41,694 nucleotides of DNA from an archaeon. GTDB lineage: Archaea > Thermoplasmatota > Thermoplasmata > WALJ01. Position 1 is the stretch's first letter, and each line of letters opens with the position of its first letter. The notes under the pieces were generated by a model, which was not told the DNA's origin, ran no database searches, and worked only from the letters and a program-made list of their open reading frames with translations. The translations under genes and the position numbers were made by a program. The stretch is taken from the NCBI GenBank assembly GCA_024278375.1, contig JAJRTH010000002.1, positions 1 through 41,694 of the forward strand, in the 5' to 3' direction. Positions 1-8,363 of this stretch are shown one piece after another.

Positions 1-1
1 C

Positions 2-502
2 CTCTTTGAATCAAAACTGAAAGAGGTTGCTAAATATACTATGTATCTTGAAATAAAGGATAAAAAGAACAGGACATATTATCTTTTGTTTTTCGCTACT
101 AACTCTTTAAAAGGAGTAGAAGTAATGAAAAGAGCAATGTGTAATAATTCCCTTTTTGAGTGTGAATTTGTTTGGTCTGATAGGGTGCCTTTAGACCAAA
201 CAATGCTAATTGAGAAAGAGCCCAATCTAGCATTGATAGAAAAAATTATTATGGAAAAATTTGGTGGAGAAACAGTGAAAGTAAAAGATGTAGAAAATTT
301 CATACTCCTAGAAACCCCCTATCTAAATACACATTACAAAAAACCTCTTGCATCTCTGGAGAAAAAAGGAATAATCGCTGTACCGAATGACCAAAGGAAA
401 GACCCCATACCTATGCCAATCCTGAAATGGAATTATCTTTTAACTGTTGATTTCTTCCCGCAACCCTTATTAACTCCCTGCAATCTTCCATTTTCATGGT
501 AA
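2..502 (+). CDS. C-terminal part of a TcmP-like (three-Cys-motif partner) protein, cut by window edge
   Basis: The reading frame is open from base 2 with no start, so the gene begins outside the window; the first ATG (41) is internal. The segment YYLLFFATNSLKGVEVMKRAM and the later FILLETPYLNTHYKKPLASLEKKG (a short winged-helix-like end) resemble the C-terminus of TcmP proteins, which occur in mobile or defence-like settings beside a three-Cys-motif partner. The match is by eye, not by search. The DNA is much more AT-rich than the GPN gene that follows. The last ~20 residues (after about ILKWNY) look unlike a family end and may be read-through into flanking DNA, so the gene may be 3'-damaged. 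It overlaps the next gene by 7 nt. Confidence 0.55.
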   Translation, partial: LFESKLKEVAKYTMYLEIKDKKNRTYYLLFFATNSLKGVEVMKRAMCNNSLFECEFVWSDRVPLDQTMLIEKEPNLALIEKIIMEKFGGETVKVKDVENFILLETPYLNTHYKKPLASLEKKGIIAVPNDQRKDPIPMPILKWNYLLTVDFFPQPLLTPCNLPFSW

Positions 503-1257
503 AATTGTATGCTGTGGGAACCGCAGGCTCCGGAAAAAGCACATTTGTCGGGGCGTTTGCGGAGTGGATGGAAGTCCAGGGCTTCAGATACTCCATTATA
601 AACCTTGACCCGGGTGCGGACGAACTGCCCTATGAGCCGGACATAGACATAAGGCAGTGGTTCACGCTTCCTGAGATAATGAAGGAATACGGACTGGGCC
701 CTAATGGAGCGCAGATAGTCGGTGCGGATATGGTCGCCCTGAAAATAGACGATATAAAGGAGGGGCTGGAAAGAACCAGCTATGACTATGCTCTTATAGA
801 TACGCCCGGTCAGCTTGAACTCTTTGCATTCAGAGAATCCAGCCGCCATATAACGGAAAAACTCGGGGATGAGGATGCCATGCTGGCCTTTCTTTTCGAC
901 CCTGTTCTGTCCAGGGAACCATCCGGTTTCGCCTCTCTTCTGATGCTTTCGGCAACCGTACATTTCAGGTTCCACCTTCCGTTCGTTAACCTTCTCGGAA
1001 AATCCGACCTACTAAAGCCAGAAGATAGAGACATGATTCTGGACTGGAGCACGGGTGACGATTCACTTTACAATGCGCTCCGGGAACAGGACGATATGAG
1101 AGGCAGCTTCAACTTCGAGATGTTCAAGGCCATGGAGAACATCGGGACATACCGCAAAGTGATACCGCTTTCCTCCGTGACCGGTGAGGGCATTCCGGAT
1201 ATATATTCCATAGCCCAGGGAATTTTTGGGGCTGGTGAGGACCTGAGCGCTGACTGA
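496..1257 (+). CDS. GPN-loop GTPase
   Basis: This is a 253-aa P-loop GTPase of the GPN family (PAB0955/Gpn1-3 type). GTPases of this family work as dimers, and the eukaryotic members help assemble RNA polymerase II; the archaeal role is less settled. Visible motifs are the P-loop GTAGSGKS (residues 8-15), LDPG at 37-40, the diagnostic GPN insertion at 68-70 (GLGPNGA), DTPGQ for the G3 region and an NLLGKSDLL-type G4 region. The length is normal for archaeal members. The start lies inside the end of the preceding AT-rich gene. A weak TATA-like cttattaac near 467-476 would give a leaderless start here, so the gene probably has its own promoter. Confidence 0.92.
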   Translation: MVKLYAVGTAGSGKSTFVGAFAEWMEVQGFRYSIINLDPGADELPYEPDIDIRQWFTLPEIMKEYGLGPNGAQIVGADMVALKIDDIKEGLERTSYDYALIDTPGQLELFAFRESSRHITEKLGDEDAMLAFLFDPVLSREPSGFASLLMLSATVHFRFHLPFVNLLGKSDLLKPEDRDMILDWSTGDDSLYNALREQDDMRGSFNFEMFKAMENIGTYRKVIPLSSVTGEGIPDIYSIAQGIFGAGEDLSAD

Positions 1258-1303
1258 TGCAAAAACTCTAAATCCTGATGGCAATTACTGTGTAGGTGTT
1301 GTT

Positions 1304-2788
1304 ATGGACATGGAAAAGATAAGAAAGGACGCCGAGAGATTCACAAAGGAGCTCGAAGAGGAATACTATCAGAATCTGGGAGGATTCAAGGACGAACTGA
1401 ACATCAGCGCCATATATGGGAGGTATGCCCATCTATTCCGGCGCTCCACTGTGGATTTCGTCAGAGAACTCCGTGATGCCTCGGATGGAGAGGACAGACG
1501 GCAGAACTCCATGCTGTACTCCTTCATAGCGAGCGAATACATAGGCAACATAGTCAAGGAACTGGATGAGAAATATATGACGGAGGACGCCAAGGCAAAG
1601 GTCGATATAGATGGCAAGGAGGTCCCCTACCGCCAGGTATCCATAATGATTTCCAACGAGGATTCCAGGGAGAAAAGGAGCATGATGGACGACCTGACTG
1701 ACCCGATAGTCGAGAAGCACAACGAAATACTGAAAGAGAGGATGCTGAAACTCCACGACCTGGCCCTGGACCTGGGATATGATAACTACATGGCAATGGT
1801 GGAGGACCTTAAAGGCTTCGAGATAATGCCTGTGAAGGAGATGATGGAGCGCTTTCTGAAAGATACGGAGAAGGTCTATGTGAATTCGATGAATTCAGCA
1901 CTCGAAAAATTGGGCATAACCATAGATGAGGCGGAACGGCATGACATCTCGTACCTGTTTCGGGCCAAGGAATACGACAGATATTTCCCGAAGGACGGTG
2001 TGGTTGAGAACTGGAAAGCAACAATGAGGGGCATAGGAATCGACCCGGACAGTCAGAAGAACGTCATTCTGGACACCGAAGAAAGGCCCAAGAAATATCC
2101 CAGAGCCTTCACGATGCCTCTCGAAGTACCGGACAAGGTCATACTCTTCATCACACCTCACGGGGGACAGGACGACTACCAGGCCATGCTGCACGAAGGA
2201 GGTCATACGGAGCATTTCGCACATGCCGATAGAAATCATCCCTTCGAGTACAAGTATCTGGGCGATGTCTCCGTATCCGAGACCTATGCGTTCCTGTTCA
2301 ACTATCTGCCGACAGATGCCCTCTGGCTGAACCGGTATCTGAAAATCGGAGAGGAGCAAGTGAAAGATTACCTGGGCTTCGCATTCCTGAACAAACTGTT
2401 CTTCCTGAGGAGATATGCCTCCAAGATAATCTATGAGGTGGAACTCCACTCCAGAAGAGATATAGACGGAATGGATGCAAGATACAAGGAGATAATGGAA
2501 AAAGGCCTCAGAATAAGGCACAAGGCAAACCGCTATCTGTTAGATGTGGATGACGGGTTCTATGTGTCTCAATACCTAAGGGCATGGATATTCGAGGTCC
2601 AGCTGAGGAAGCACCTTATGGACAATGCCGGAAGAGAGTGGTTCAACTCCCCGACTGCTGGAGAGATACTCAGGAAACTTTGGTCTCACGGCCAGAAATA
2701 TAGTGTGGAAGAGCTGGCAAGGATGGTCGGATATGAGAGTCTGGACACAGGGCCTATGAAGGAGGAGATCCTGGAAAACCTCACTTAA
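1304..2788 (+). CDS. M3-family metallopeptidase (oligoendopeptidase F-like)
   Basis: This is a 494-aa cytoplasmic zinc peptidase; M3 enzymes cleave short peptides produced by proteolysis. The zinc motif HEGGH is at residues 297-301, and the third ligand is probably Glu326 in the SETYAF segment, the normal M3 arrangement. There is no signal peptide. The all-helical N-terminal half and the length fit a compact archaeal oligoendopeptidase. The ATG follows an aggtg Shine-Dalgarno-like stretch. The stop overlaps the convergent surface-protein gene by 8 bp. The exact subtype (PepF or carboxypeptidase-like) cannot be settled from the sequence alone. Confidence 0.87.
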   Translation: MDMEKIRKDAERFTKELEEEYYQNLGGFKDELNISAIYGRYAHLFRRSTVDFVRELRDASDGEDRRQNSMLYSFIASEYIGNIVKELDEKYMTEDAKAKVDIDGKEVPYRQVSIMISNEDSREKRSMMDDLTDPIVEKHNEILKERMLKLHDLALDLGYDNYMAMVEDLKGFEIMPVKEMMERFLKDTEKVYVNSMNSALEKLGITIDEAERHDISYLFRAKEYDRYFPKDGVVENWKATMRGIGIDPDSQKNVILDTEERPKKYPRAFTMPLEVPDKVILFITPHGGQDDYQAMLHEGGHTEHFAHADRNHPFEYKYLGDVSVSETYAFLFNYLPTDALWLNRYLKIGEEQVKDYLGFAFLNKLFFLRRYASKIIYEVELHSRRDIDGMDARYKEIMEKGLRIRHKANRYLLDVDDGFYVSQYLRAWIFEVQLRKHLMDNAGREWFNSPTAGEILRKLWSHGQKYSVEELARMVGYESLDTGPMKEEILENLT

Positions 2789-4613
2789 AACCCCTTTTGA
2801 ATGGCATACCGCCCCTTTTGAATATCGCTAGGGTTACTGTCGCCGCTATCAGGAGCAGTCCTGCGAATATCCACCAGGAGGAGCCTTTCTCTCCGGTATC
2901 CACCCTAACCTCATTGCTTGGTTGGCTCTCACCCATGTCGTTAACCGCCTTAACATAGTAATAATATGTCGTACCTCGTTCTATTGTCCTGTCCGTGTAA
3001 CTGTTGATGCCTGCGTCCACGCTTACGAGATAGCTCTCCTTTCCGGGTTCCTTTCCCCTATATATTCGATATTCCAGTATTTCTGACCCACCATCGTCAG
3101 TAGGGGTCATCCACGTGAGATTCACCTGATCGCCTTCCAGTTCCGCTTTCAGGTCTTCCGGCGGAGAAGGGGGGGTTCCGGGCTTGGCCTTGGCCTCATT
3201 ACTTCTTCCGCTCTCCCCCATGTCATTAACTGCAGTCACATAATAGTAGTAGTCACGGGAAGTGCTCGGCACTCTGTCGTTGTAGTAGGTCCTGGAACCT
3301 ATTACGCTTGCGAGATATTCCTCTGAGCCTGAAGTGGTTCCACGATATATTCGATACTCGGTTATTGTGGTTCCGCCGTCATCGGCAGGAGCACTCCATG
3401 TTAGGTTGATATGGTCGTTCCCGGTTTTGGCCTGGAGAAGCAGAGGCGGAGACGGAACGGATTTCCATATCGAGTAGAGGTTGCCGTCATTGGAACCTAC
3501 ATATATTGCTCCCTCCGGACCTATGGCCGGAGAAGACAGTATGGAATCTCCTGTTTCGAAGGACCATTTTAGAGTACCGTTCGGGTTAAGTGCATAGAGA
3601 TTGCCGTCATATCCCCCGACATATATCGTTCCGTCGGCTGCTATCGCCGGGGAGGACCACCATACGGACGGACCGACATCGGATTTCCATTCCAGGGTTC
3701 CATCGGGACTCGCTGCATAGAGATTGCCGTCCCTTGACCCTATGTAAACGGTCCCGTCGGCTGCTATCGCCGGAGAGGAGGTCATTAAATCCTCAGTTTC
3801 GATGCGCCATTTCATGCTTCCCATCGGGCTCACTGCGTAAAGAGCTCCATCGCCGGACCCTATGTATATCGTCCCGTCGGCTGCTATCGCCGGAGAGGAT
3901 CTGAATCTCTTTCCGATATCCAATTTCCAGAAAAGAGTGCCGTTGGGATTTATTGAATACAGACAATCCGAGCCTATGTATATCCTGCCGTACCTGTCGA
4001 TTGCCGCTGAGGATGCCACAGCATCCCCTGTTCCGAAGGTCCATTTTAGAGTGCCGTTCGGGTTAAGTGCATAGAGATTGCCGTCGTCCGAGCCGACATA
4101 AACGGTCCTGTCATTGGCTATGGTCGGTGAAGAGCGAACGCTGTCATTGGTTTCGAAGGTCCATTTCAGGGTACCGTTCGGGTTAAGTGCATAGAGATTG
4201 CCATCATTGGAACCCACATATATTGTTCCGTCGTAGCCTACTGCAGGTGAGGACCATATGGAATCCCCTGTTCCGAAGGTCCATTTTAGAGTGCCGTTCG
4301 GGTTAAGTGCATAGAGATTGCCGTCGTCCGAGCCGACATAAACGGTCCTGTCATTGGCTATGGTCGGTGAAGAGCGAACGCTGTTACCTGTTCCGAATCT
4401 CCACCTCAGTTTCCCGGGATTGTCGCCAGTATAATAGGGACTCCTTCCGCTGTGAGCTGGATCTCTGTGGAACATGGGCCATATCGAATCCTCCGAGCGA
4501 CCTACTGTCTCCTCTCCGACATTATCCGCAGAGCCGCTTTCCGAGAAAATGGCCATGAACATAAGCGAAACAATGAAGAAACATACCGCCTTTGCTTTGA
4601 GGTTCGGAATCAT
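2781..4613 (-). CDS. Secreted PQQ-type beta-propeller protein with two FN3 domains and a C-terminal membrane anchor
   Basis: The protein has a hydrophobic N-terminal signal segment (AVCFFIVSLMFMAIF). About eight ~40-residue propeller repeats follow, of the form DGTIYVGSxDGNLYALNPNGTLKW, as in PQQ/BamB-like domains. Two fibronectin type III domains come next, each with the YRIYRG...YYYYVxAVNDMGES pattern. A C-terminal hydrophobic helix (WWIFAGLLLIAATVTLAIF) and a basic tail end the protein. It is therefore a cell-surface protein held by a C-terminal helix; its ligand is unknown. I chose ATG 4613 because a gagagg Shine-Dalgarno lies just before it; ATG 4640, 27 nt upstream, would be leaderless below an AT-rich TATA near 4655-4667. 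Adjacent repeats include an exact 122-bp duplication. Confidence 0.85.
   Translation of the reverse strand: MIPNLKAKAVCFFIVSLMFMAIFSESGSADNVGEETVGRSEDSIWPMFHRDPAHSGRSPYYTGDNPGKLRWRFGTGNSVRSSPTIANDRTVYVGSDDGNLYALNPNGTLKWTFGTGDSIWSSPAVGYDGTIYVGSNDGNLYALNPNGTLKWTFETNDSVRSSPTIANDRTVYVGSDDGNLYALNPNGTLKWTFGTGDAVASSAAIDRYGRIYIGSDCLYSINPNGTLFWKLDIGKRFRSSPAIAADGTIYIGSGDGALYAVSPMGSMKWRIETEDLMTSSPAIAADGTVYIGSRDGNLYAASPDGTLEWKSDVGPSVWWSSPAIAADGTIYVGGYDGNLYALNPNGTLKWSFETGDSILSSPAIGPEGAIYVGSNDGNLYSIWKSVPSPPLLLQAKTGNDHINLTWSAPADDGGTTITEYRIYRGTTSGSEEYLASVIGSRTYYNDRVPSTSRDYYYYVTAVNDMGESGRSNEAKAKPGTPPSPPEDLKAELEGDQVNLTWMTPTDDGGSEILEYRIYRGKEPGKESYLVSVDAGINSYTDRTIERGTTYYYYVKAVNDMGESQPSNEVRVDTGEKGSSWWIFAGLLLIAATVTLAIFKRGGMPFKRGFK
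4023..4384 (-). repeat. Exact 122-bp direct repeat within the propeller gene (4023-4144 and 4263-4384)
   Basis: The two 122-bp segments are identical base for base and offset by 240 bp. They each code for the end of one blade, the NLYALNPNGTLKW strand and the start of the next. The intervening copy (about 4145-4262) is similar but diverged. Exact identity at synonymous positions implies recent duplication or gene conversion between blades. Confidence 0.95.
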
Positions 4614-4664
4614 ATATTTCCTCTCTTTACCAAATTGCATCTTTTGAGTATTCGATGATGCTTT

Positions 4665-5603
4665 TTAATTTTTTGGTACGTTCGAATATCCGGTGCAGAA
4701 GATTTCGCCGATTACCCTGCCCGCGATCCTTTCCTCGGGCCCGATTATCGAATCGACCACTTTAGAGCCATTTTCGAGGATGCAGCCGTCCATTATTATA
4801 GAATTGCTTACCTCCGCACTCCCATCTATAATGACGTTCTTCCCTATGGAGGTGTGTTCCGTTACATTCCCGAGGATTTCAGAGCCATTTCCCGCAATAA
4901 GCTTCTTCCCCATGCCCTGGAGTATCAGGGAATTGGCTTCCAGCACCCTTTCTCTTGTTCCGGCATCTGTCCAGTATCCCCGGAATTCCATGCCGTACAT
5001 GCCTTTCTCAACAAGTATCGGCCATATCTCCCTTTCCAGGGACACGACTCTTCCCGGAGGTATTAGATCTAGAACATCATAGGAGAGGGCATACGCTCCG
5101 GCACTTATCAGGTTGGATGGAGCTTCGTTTAGCCGTGGTTTTTCGACGAATCTCCTTATCCATCCGTCTCTCATCTCGACAACGCCGTAGTGGCTGGGGT
5201 CATTCACTCTCCACAGGGATATGACTGCCCCGGCTTTCTTTTCTATAAGGGTGTTGGTGAGCACGGAGGGGTCCAGAGAGGATATGACATCCCCATTGAA
5301 AGCCAGAAAATCCCCACTTATCTCCCTCTCCACATTCTTTATCGCTCCGCCGGTGCCAAGAGGCTCCTTTTCCTCCACCAGTACAAGTTCCCTGCCTTCG
5401 GGCGGGTTCTCTTCGAGATATTTCTGGAGCACGTCCCTCTTATAGCTGACTGCAAGTATGACCTTCTCCACTTTTTGAGGCAGAGAATCTATGATGTGCA
5501 TCACCATCGGTTTATTGGCTATTGGTATCAGAGGCTTTGGAATCTTATACGTAAGCGGCCTCAATCTTGTGCCATATCCGCCGGCGAGAATTACGGCTTC
5601 CAC
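4665..5603 (-). CDS. Sugar-phosphate nucleotidyltransferase (GCD1/RfbA-like)
   Basis: This 312-aa enzyme starts with the family signature AGGYGTRLRPLTYKIPKPL, which binds the NTP, and has FNGDV for the metal/nucleotide site. It should make an NDP-sugar from an NTP and a sugar 1-phosphate, in the cytoplasm, for glycan or surface polysaccharide synthesis. Residues after about 230 form repeated hexapeptides (ILGNVTEHTSIGKNVIIDGS...), a left-handed beta-helix typical of archaeal glucose- or mannose-1-phosphate nucleotidyltransferases. Sugar and nucleotide specificity cannot be read from the sequence. No sugar pathway gene is next to it; an epimerase lies about 23 kb away. It is transcribed in the same direction as the surface-protein gene downstream. 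Confidence 0.88.
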   Translation of the reverse strand: MEAVILAGGYGTRLRPLTYKIPKPLIPIANKPMVMHIIDSLPQKVEKVILAVSYKRDVLQKYLEENPPEGRELVLVEEKEPLGTGGAIKNVEREISGDFLAFNGDVISSLDPSVLTNTLIEKKAGAVISLWRVNDPSHYGVVEMRDGWIRRFVEKPRLNEAPSNLISAGAYALSYDVLDLIPPGRVVSLEREIWPILVEKGMYGMEFRGYWTDAGTRERVLEANSLILQGMGKKLIAGNGSEILGNVTEHTSIGKNVIIDGSAEVSNSIIMDGCILENGSKVVDSIIGPEERIAGRVIGEIFCTGYSNVPKN

Positions 5604-5622
5604 AGTATGGCATGGCGTTCAA

Positions 5623-5843
5623 TTAAAAAATCTTTGTGCCTGACGCCATATCTTCGTTCTCCCGCGAGCCAATATCATACCGGATTTCATAGGCATCCGT
5701 GAGTTTGTCGTTATCCGTGTCCCAGTCTGTCGGATTCAGGCCTCCAGCATATGGGCCGTCTATGCTTACGTCATATCCTTCCGGAATGCCGTGCATTCTT
5801 CATAGTTTGTCAATGTGTCGTTAGGTGTTCCGAGATTTGAAAC
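5623..5843 (-). pseudogene. Remnant of a surface protein with calcium-binding thrombospondin-3-like repeats
   Basis: On the minus strand one frame ends in LNPTDWDTDNDKLTDAYEIRYD, a clear TSP3/dockerin-like calcium repeat, and runs to a TAA at 5623-5625. Just upstream a second frame reads TPNDTLTNYEEC, the end of a neighbouring repeat. The two are out of frame and stops separate them. Only the end of an ancestral protein survives, sitting directly upstream of the nucleotidyltransferase. Similar acidic DSDGDGVYDGIDGAPNDP residues appear in the propeller protein at 7139-8359, so this may be debris of a similar local surface gene. Confidence 0.65.
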
Positions 5844-5872
5844 AAAATCTTGAAAAGGTAACATAGAACTCA

Positions 5873-6064
5873 TCAGGATTCCTCCGAATGTTTATCGATA
5901 AATAATATCATATTGGAATCTAATTTCTTTTTAAATGAGTCTTCATATCCTTCTGCTGTCTCTAGATTATATTCTAAATAATGCATACAAAGTTTATTTA
6001 ATCCCCATACTTGCAGCTTGTTGCGGTTGGGTTCTTCGTTTCTAATAAAAATCTTGTAAGACAA
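5873..6064 (-). pseudogene. Short unrecognised reading frame, probable gene fragment
   Basis: A 63-aa frame starts at a TTG and can be extended upstream without an initiator to about 6097. The amino-acid composition looks protein-like (RNEEPNRNKLQVWGLNKL...), but I recognise no family. It overlaps the opposite-strand frame at 6011-6477, and both lie on AT-rich DNA between dead genes. No Shine-Dalgarno or TATA box is convincing. I treat it as a fragment; a small intact gene is possible. Confidence 0.3.
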
Positions 6065-6477
6065 ATCAGAGTTGGTTATGATCCGTTCTATAGCGACAAT
6101 CTAGGGGTTTATCTCATAATCAAGCCAAAAAATGCCCAATCTTTATTAAAAATCTCAGAGATCATGGCCAAACACTCAATATTATTGGTTGTATCCTCAA
6201 CATATGACTTGGATAAAGACCTTGCTGTCTATTATTTTGTAACTAATCCAGTAAAAATCTCAGAGATATTGGAAGAAATAGAAGCCTTTATAGATAGAAA
6301 ATATGAGATCATAAGTTTTCTGAGGAATCACAGCAAAACCATTCCTTTTTTAATGGGCTCAACTCCAGATACTCCCGTATCAAAAAAATATACTGGGAAG
6401 TCTTCGACCCTGTAAACGTAGAATGGAAATACGAGCATGAAATATATGAAAGAACTCGAGAGGCTTTCGGGAAATCT
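6011..6477 (+). pseudogene. Frameshifted AT-rich gene remnant, possibly a regulator with an ACT-like domain
   Basis: The frame from a TTG at 6011 to 6415 codes for a plausible alpha/beta segment (LGVYLIIKPKNAQSLLKISEIM...). After a run of A residues near 6381-6387 the coding signal appears to move to another frame, reading IYWEVFDPVNVEWKYEHEIYER up to the ABC gene boundary near 6477. That suggests a frameshift in the homopolymer and loss of the 3' end. The N-terminus also appears to be missing. The fold impression (ACT/Lrp-like ligand domain) is weak. Its composition differs sharply from the ABC gene that follows. Confidence 0.4.
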
Positions 6478-7161
6478 CTAATTTCCGTCCCACTCAATCC
6501 TTCCGTCCTTCATTCTCAGAATCCTATTGGCCTTTTTTGCTACATTCGGGTCGTGCGTTACGACGACCAGGGTGATTTTCTCCTTCTCATTGAGCTTTCT
6601 GAATATCTCCATTATCCTCTCCGATGTCTTGCTGTCAACCTCTCCCGTGGGCTCATCTGCAAGGATTATTTCCGGATTGTTTGCCAGAGCCCTTGCTATG
6701 GCGACCCTCTGCTGCTCCCCGCCGCTCAGTTGTCTCGGATAGTGGTCCGTTCTGTCTCCCAGACCAACCTCTTCCAGAAGCTTTATCACCCTCTCTCTTC
6801 TTTCCTTTTTGGGAAGCTTTGCTTCCTTCATTGGGAGTTCGACATTCTCGATTGCCGTCAGGGTGGGAAGAAGATAGAACTGCTGGAAAACGAATCCTAT
6901 CTTTCTAAGTCTCATTTTGGTGAGCTCCTTTTCTTTCAGACCGGAAACCTCTCTTCCGTCGAATATCACCTTTCCGTTTGTGGGTGTGTCTATAAGTCCC
7001 ATTACGTGGAGCAGTGTGGATTTTCCGCTCCCCGAGGGACCTATGACCGCTATGAAATCCCCTCTTTTAAGCTCAAGACTGACCGAATCCAGGGCTTTTA
7101 TGTACCGTTCGCCCATCCTGTATATCTTGCTTACATTTTCAAGTTTTATCATATTTTTCAC
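6478..7161 (-). CDS. ABC transporter ATPase, MacB/LolD type
   Basis: This is a 227-aa ATPase with Walker A GPSGSGKST (~residues 42-50), Q-loop FVFQQFYLLP, signature LSGGEQQRV, Walker B IILADEPTG and a VVTHD switch histidine. Length and motifs fit the MacB/LolD/FtsE-like group that works with FtsX-fold permeases on envelope or extracytoplasmic substrates. It is the last gene of an operon (10862 to 6478) and its start overlaps the end of the propeller gene by 23 bp, which suggests translational coupling. The two permease genes upstream are its likely partners. The substrate is unknown. Confidence 0.92.
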   Translation of the reverse strand: MKNMIKLENVSKIYRMGERYIKALDSVSLELKRGDFIAVIGPSGSGKSTLLHVMGLIDTPTNGKVIFDGREVSGLKEKELTKMRLRKIGFVFQQFYLLPTLTAIENVELPMKEAKLPKKERRERVIKLLEEVGLGDRTDHYPRQLSGGEQQRVAIARALANNPEIILADEPTGEVDSKTSERIMEIFRKLNEKEKITLVVVTHDPNVAKKANRILRMKDGRIEWDGN

Positions 7162-8359
7162 CTCTTTTACGGAGGAGATAAACTATCACAGAAATCGTAG
7201 CGATTATAAATATTATTATCGGAACGATATTCCTCATTATCCAGCTCATTGCTGGATTCTCTCCTATGTATCCCATATAGGGGTCATTCGGTGCTCCGTC
7301 TATTCCGTCATATACTCCGTCACCATCTGAATCTTTCCATTCTCCGGTCGGGTCGTCGATGTAGAACAGGCCTGAACGATTGCTCAATCCGTGGAAGAAC
7401 AGCAATCTGTGCATGTCCGGACTCATGACAGGCATTATGCTGCCGACATCGCTGTTGAAAACACCGGGAACCAGCATTATCTTATTGCTCCCATCTTGAT
7501 TCATCATCCAGATGCTCGGTGCGGAAACCTCATCGCTGTGCGGTGAGACCCTTGCGGAGCTGAATATTATCCTTCCGTCAGGAGTGAATCTGGCCTCGTC
7601 CGGATACCATGATTCATCCAGAATTTTATGTCTGTTCGTTCCATCTGAGTTCATTATCCATATCTCATGTTCTCCGTTTGGTCCGAAGGGCATGTAAAGG
7701 ATTTTTGAGCCGTCGGGAGAGTATGAGGGGTAGCTCGATCCTTTATCTGTTCTCAATATCTGTGTAAGATTGCTTCCATCGGGTTCTATTGTCCATATTC
7801 CGTTATTCTCCGAGTAAAAATGGGCGAAGTCTATGTTGAAAATTATCTTCTTACCGTCAGGAGACCATGAGGGAAACATTATACTTCCCTCTTCGTCCCA
7901 TAGCTGTCTGTATATTTTTTTGTGGATGAGTAACGAAGGATTCCATGAATTTCCGTTTTTAATAAGAAGGTCGATGGACATTTCTCCTTTGCCTGTTGTT
8001 AGATTTTTATATCCCATAATGAACACGATCTCATCCCCGTCTGGACTGAATCTTGGAGGCCCGGAAGTGTAGTCTATGGATTTGTTGGCGTAGAGGATTG
8101 TTCTGTTTGTTCCGTCGGAGTCAATCATTGCAATAACTATAGTTCTGTTGATGACGTCCGTTCCTGTAAGCCCTATTATTTTGCTACCGTCAGGACTATA
8201 CTCTGCCCATCGTAATACTGTTGGCCTACCATATTCATTGGCTAGAGGATGGATGTTTTCTGTGTTGTAGACACTCCATCCAGAATCAGAAGATGCTGTA
8301 AATGGGAAAAGAGAGATGAGGATTAAAGAGCTTAGCATTATTACAATCGCTTTCTTCAT
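7139..8359 (-). CDS. Surface TolB/WD40-like beta-propeller protein in the ABC operon
   Basis: The 406-aa protein has an N-terminal signal peptide (KKAIVIMLSSLILISLFPF). Repeated YSPDGSKI / FSPDGDEIVF / WSPDGKKIIF strands mark TolB-like (PD40) propeller blades. An acidic DSDGDGVYDGIDGAPNDP calcium-binding stretch follows, and a C-terminal helix (IVPIIIFIIATISVIVYLL) with a basic tail anchors it outside the cell. It lies between the permease (4 bp upstream) and the ATPase (overlapping), so it is probably an extracellular accessory or sensor of this transporter. A propeller at this place in a MacB-type operon is unusual; bacterial systems normally have a MacA-type adaptor. Confidence 0.82.
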   Translation of the reverse strand: MKKAIVIMLSSLILISLFPFTASSDSGWSVYNTENIHPLANEYGRPTVLRWAEYSPDGSKIIGLTGTDVINRTIVIAMIDSDGTNRTILYANKSIDYTSGPPRFSPDGDEIVFIMGYKNLTTGKGEMSIDLLIKNGNSWNPSLLIHKKIYRQLWDEEGSIMFPSWSPDGKKIIFNIDFAHFYSENNGIWTIEPDGSNLTQILRTDKGSSYPSYSPDGSKILYMPFGPNGEHEIWIMNSDGTNRHKILDESWYPDEARFTPDGRIIFSSARVSPHSDEVSAPSIWMMNQDGSNKIMLVPGVFNSDVGSIMPVMSPDMHRLLFFHGLSNRSGLFYIDDPTGEWKDSDGDGVYDGIDGAPNDPYMGYIGENPAMSWIMRNIVPIIIFIIATISVIVYLLRKRGEKYDKT

Positions 8360-8363
8360 TTAA

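Noticed and set aside
5821-5833. 13-bp match tgttccgagattt to 39776-39788
   Set aside because: Matches this short are expected by chance several times in a window of this size.
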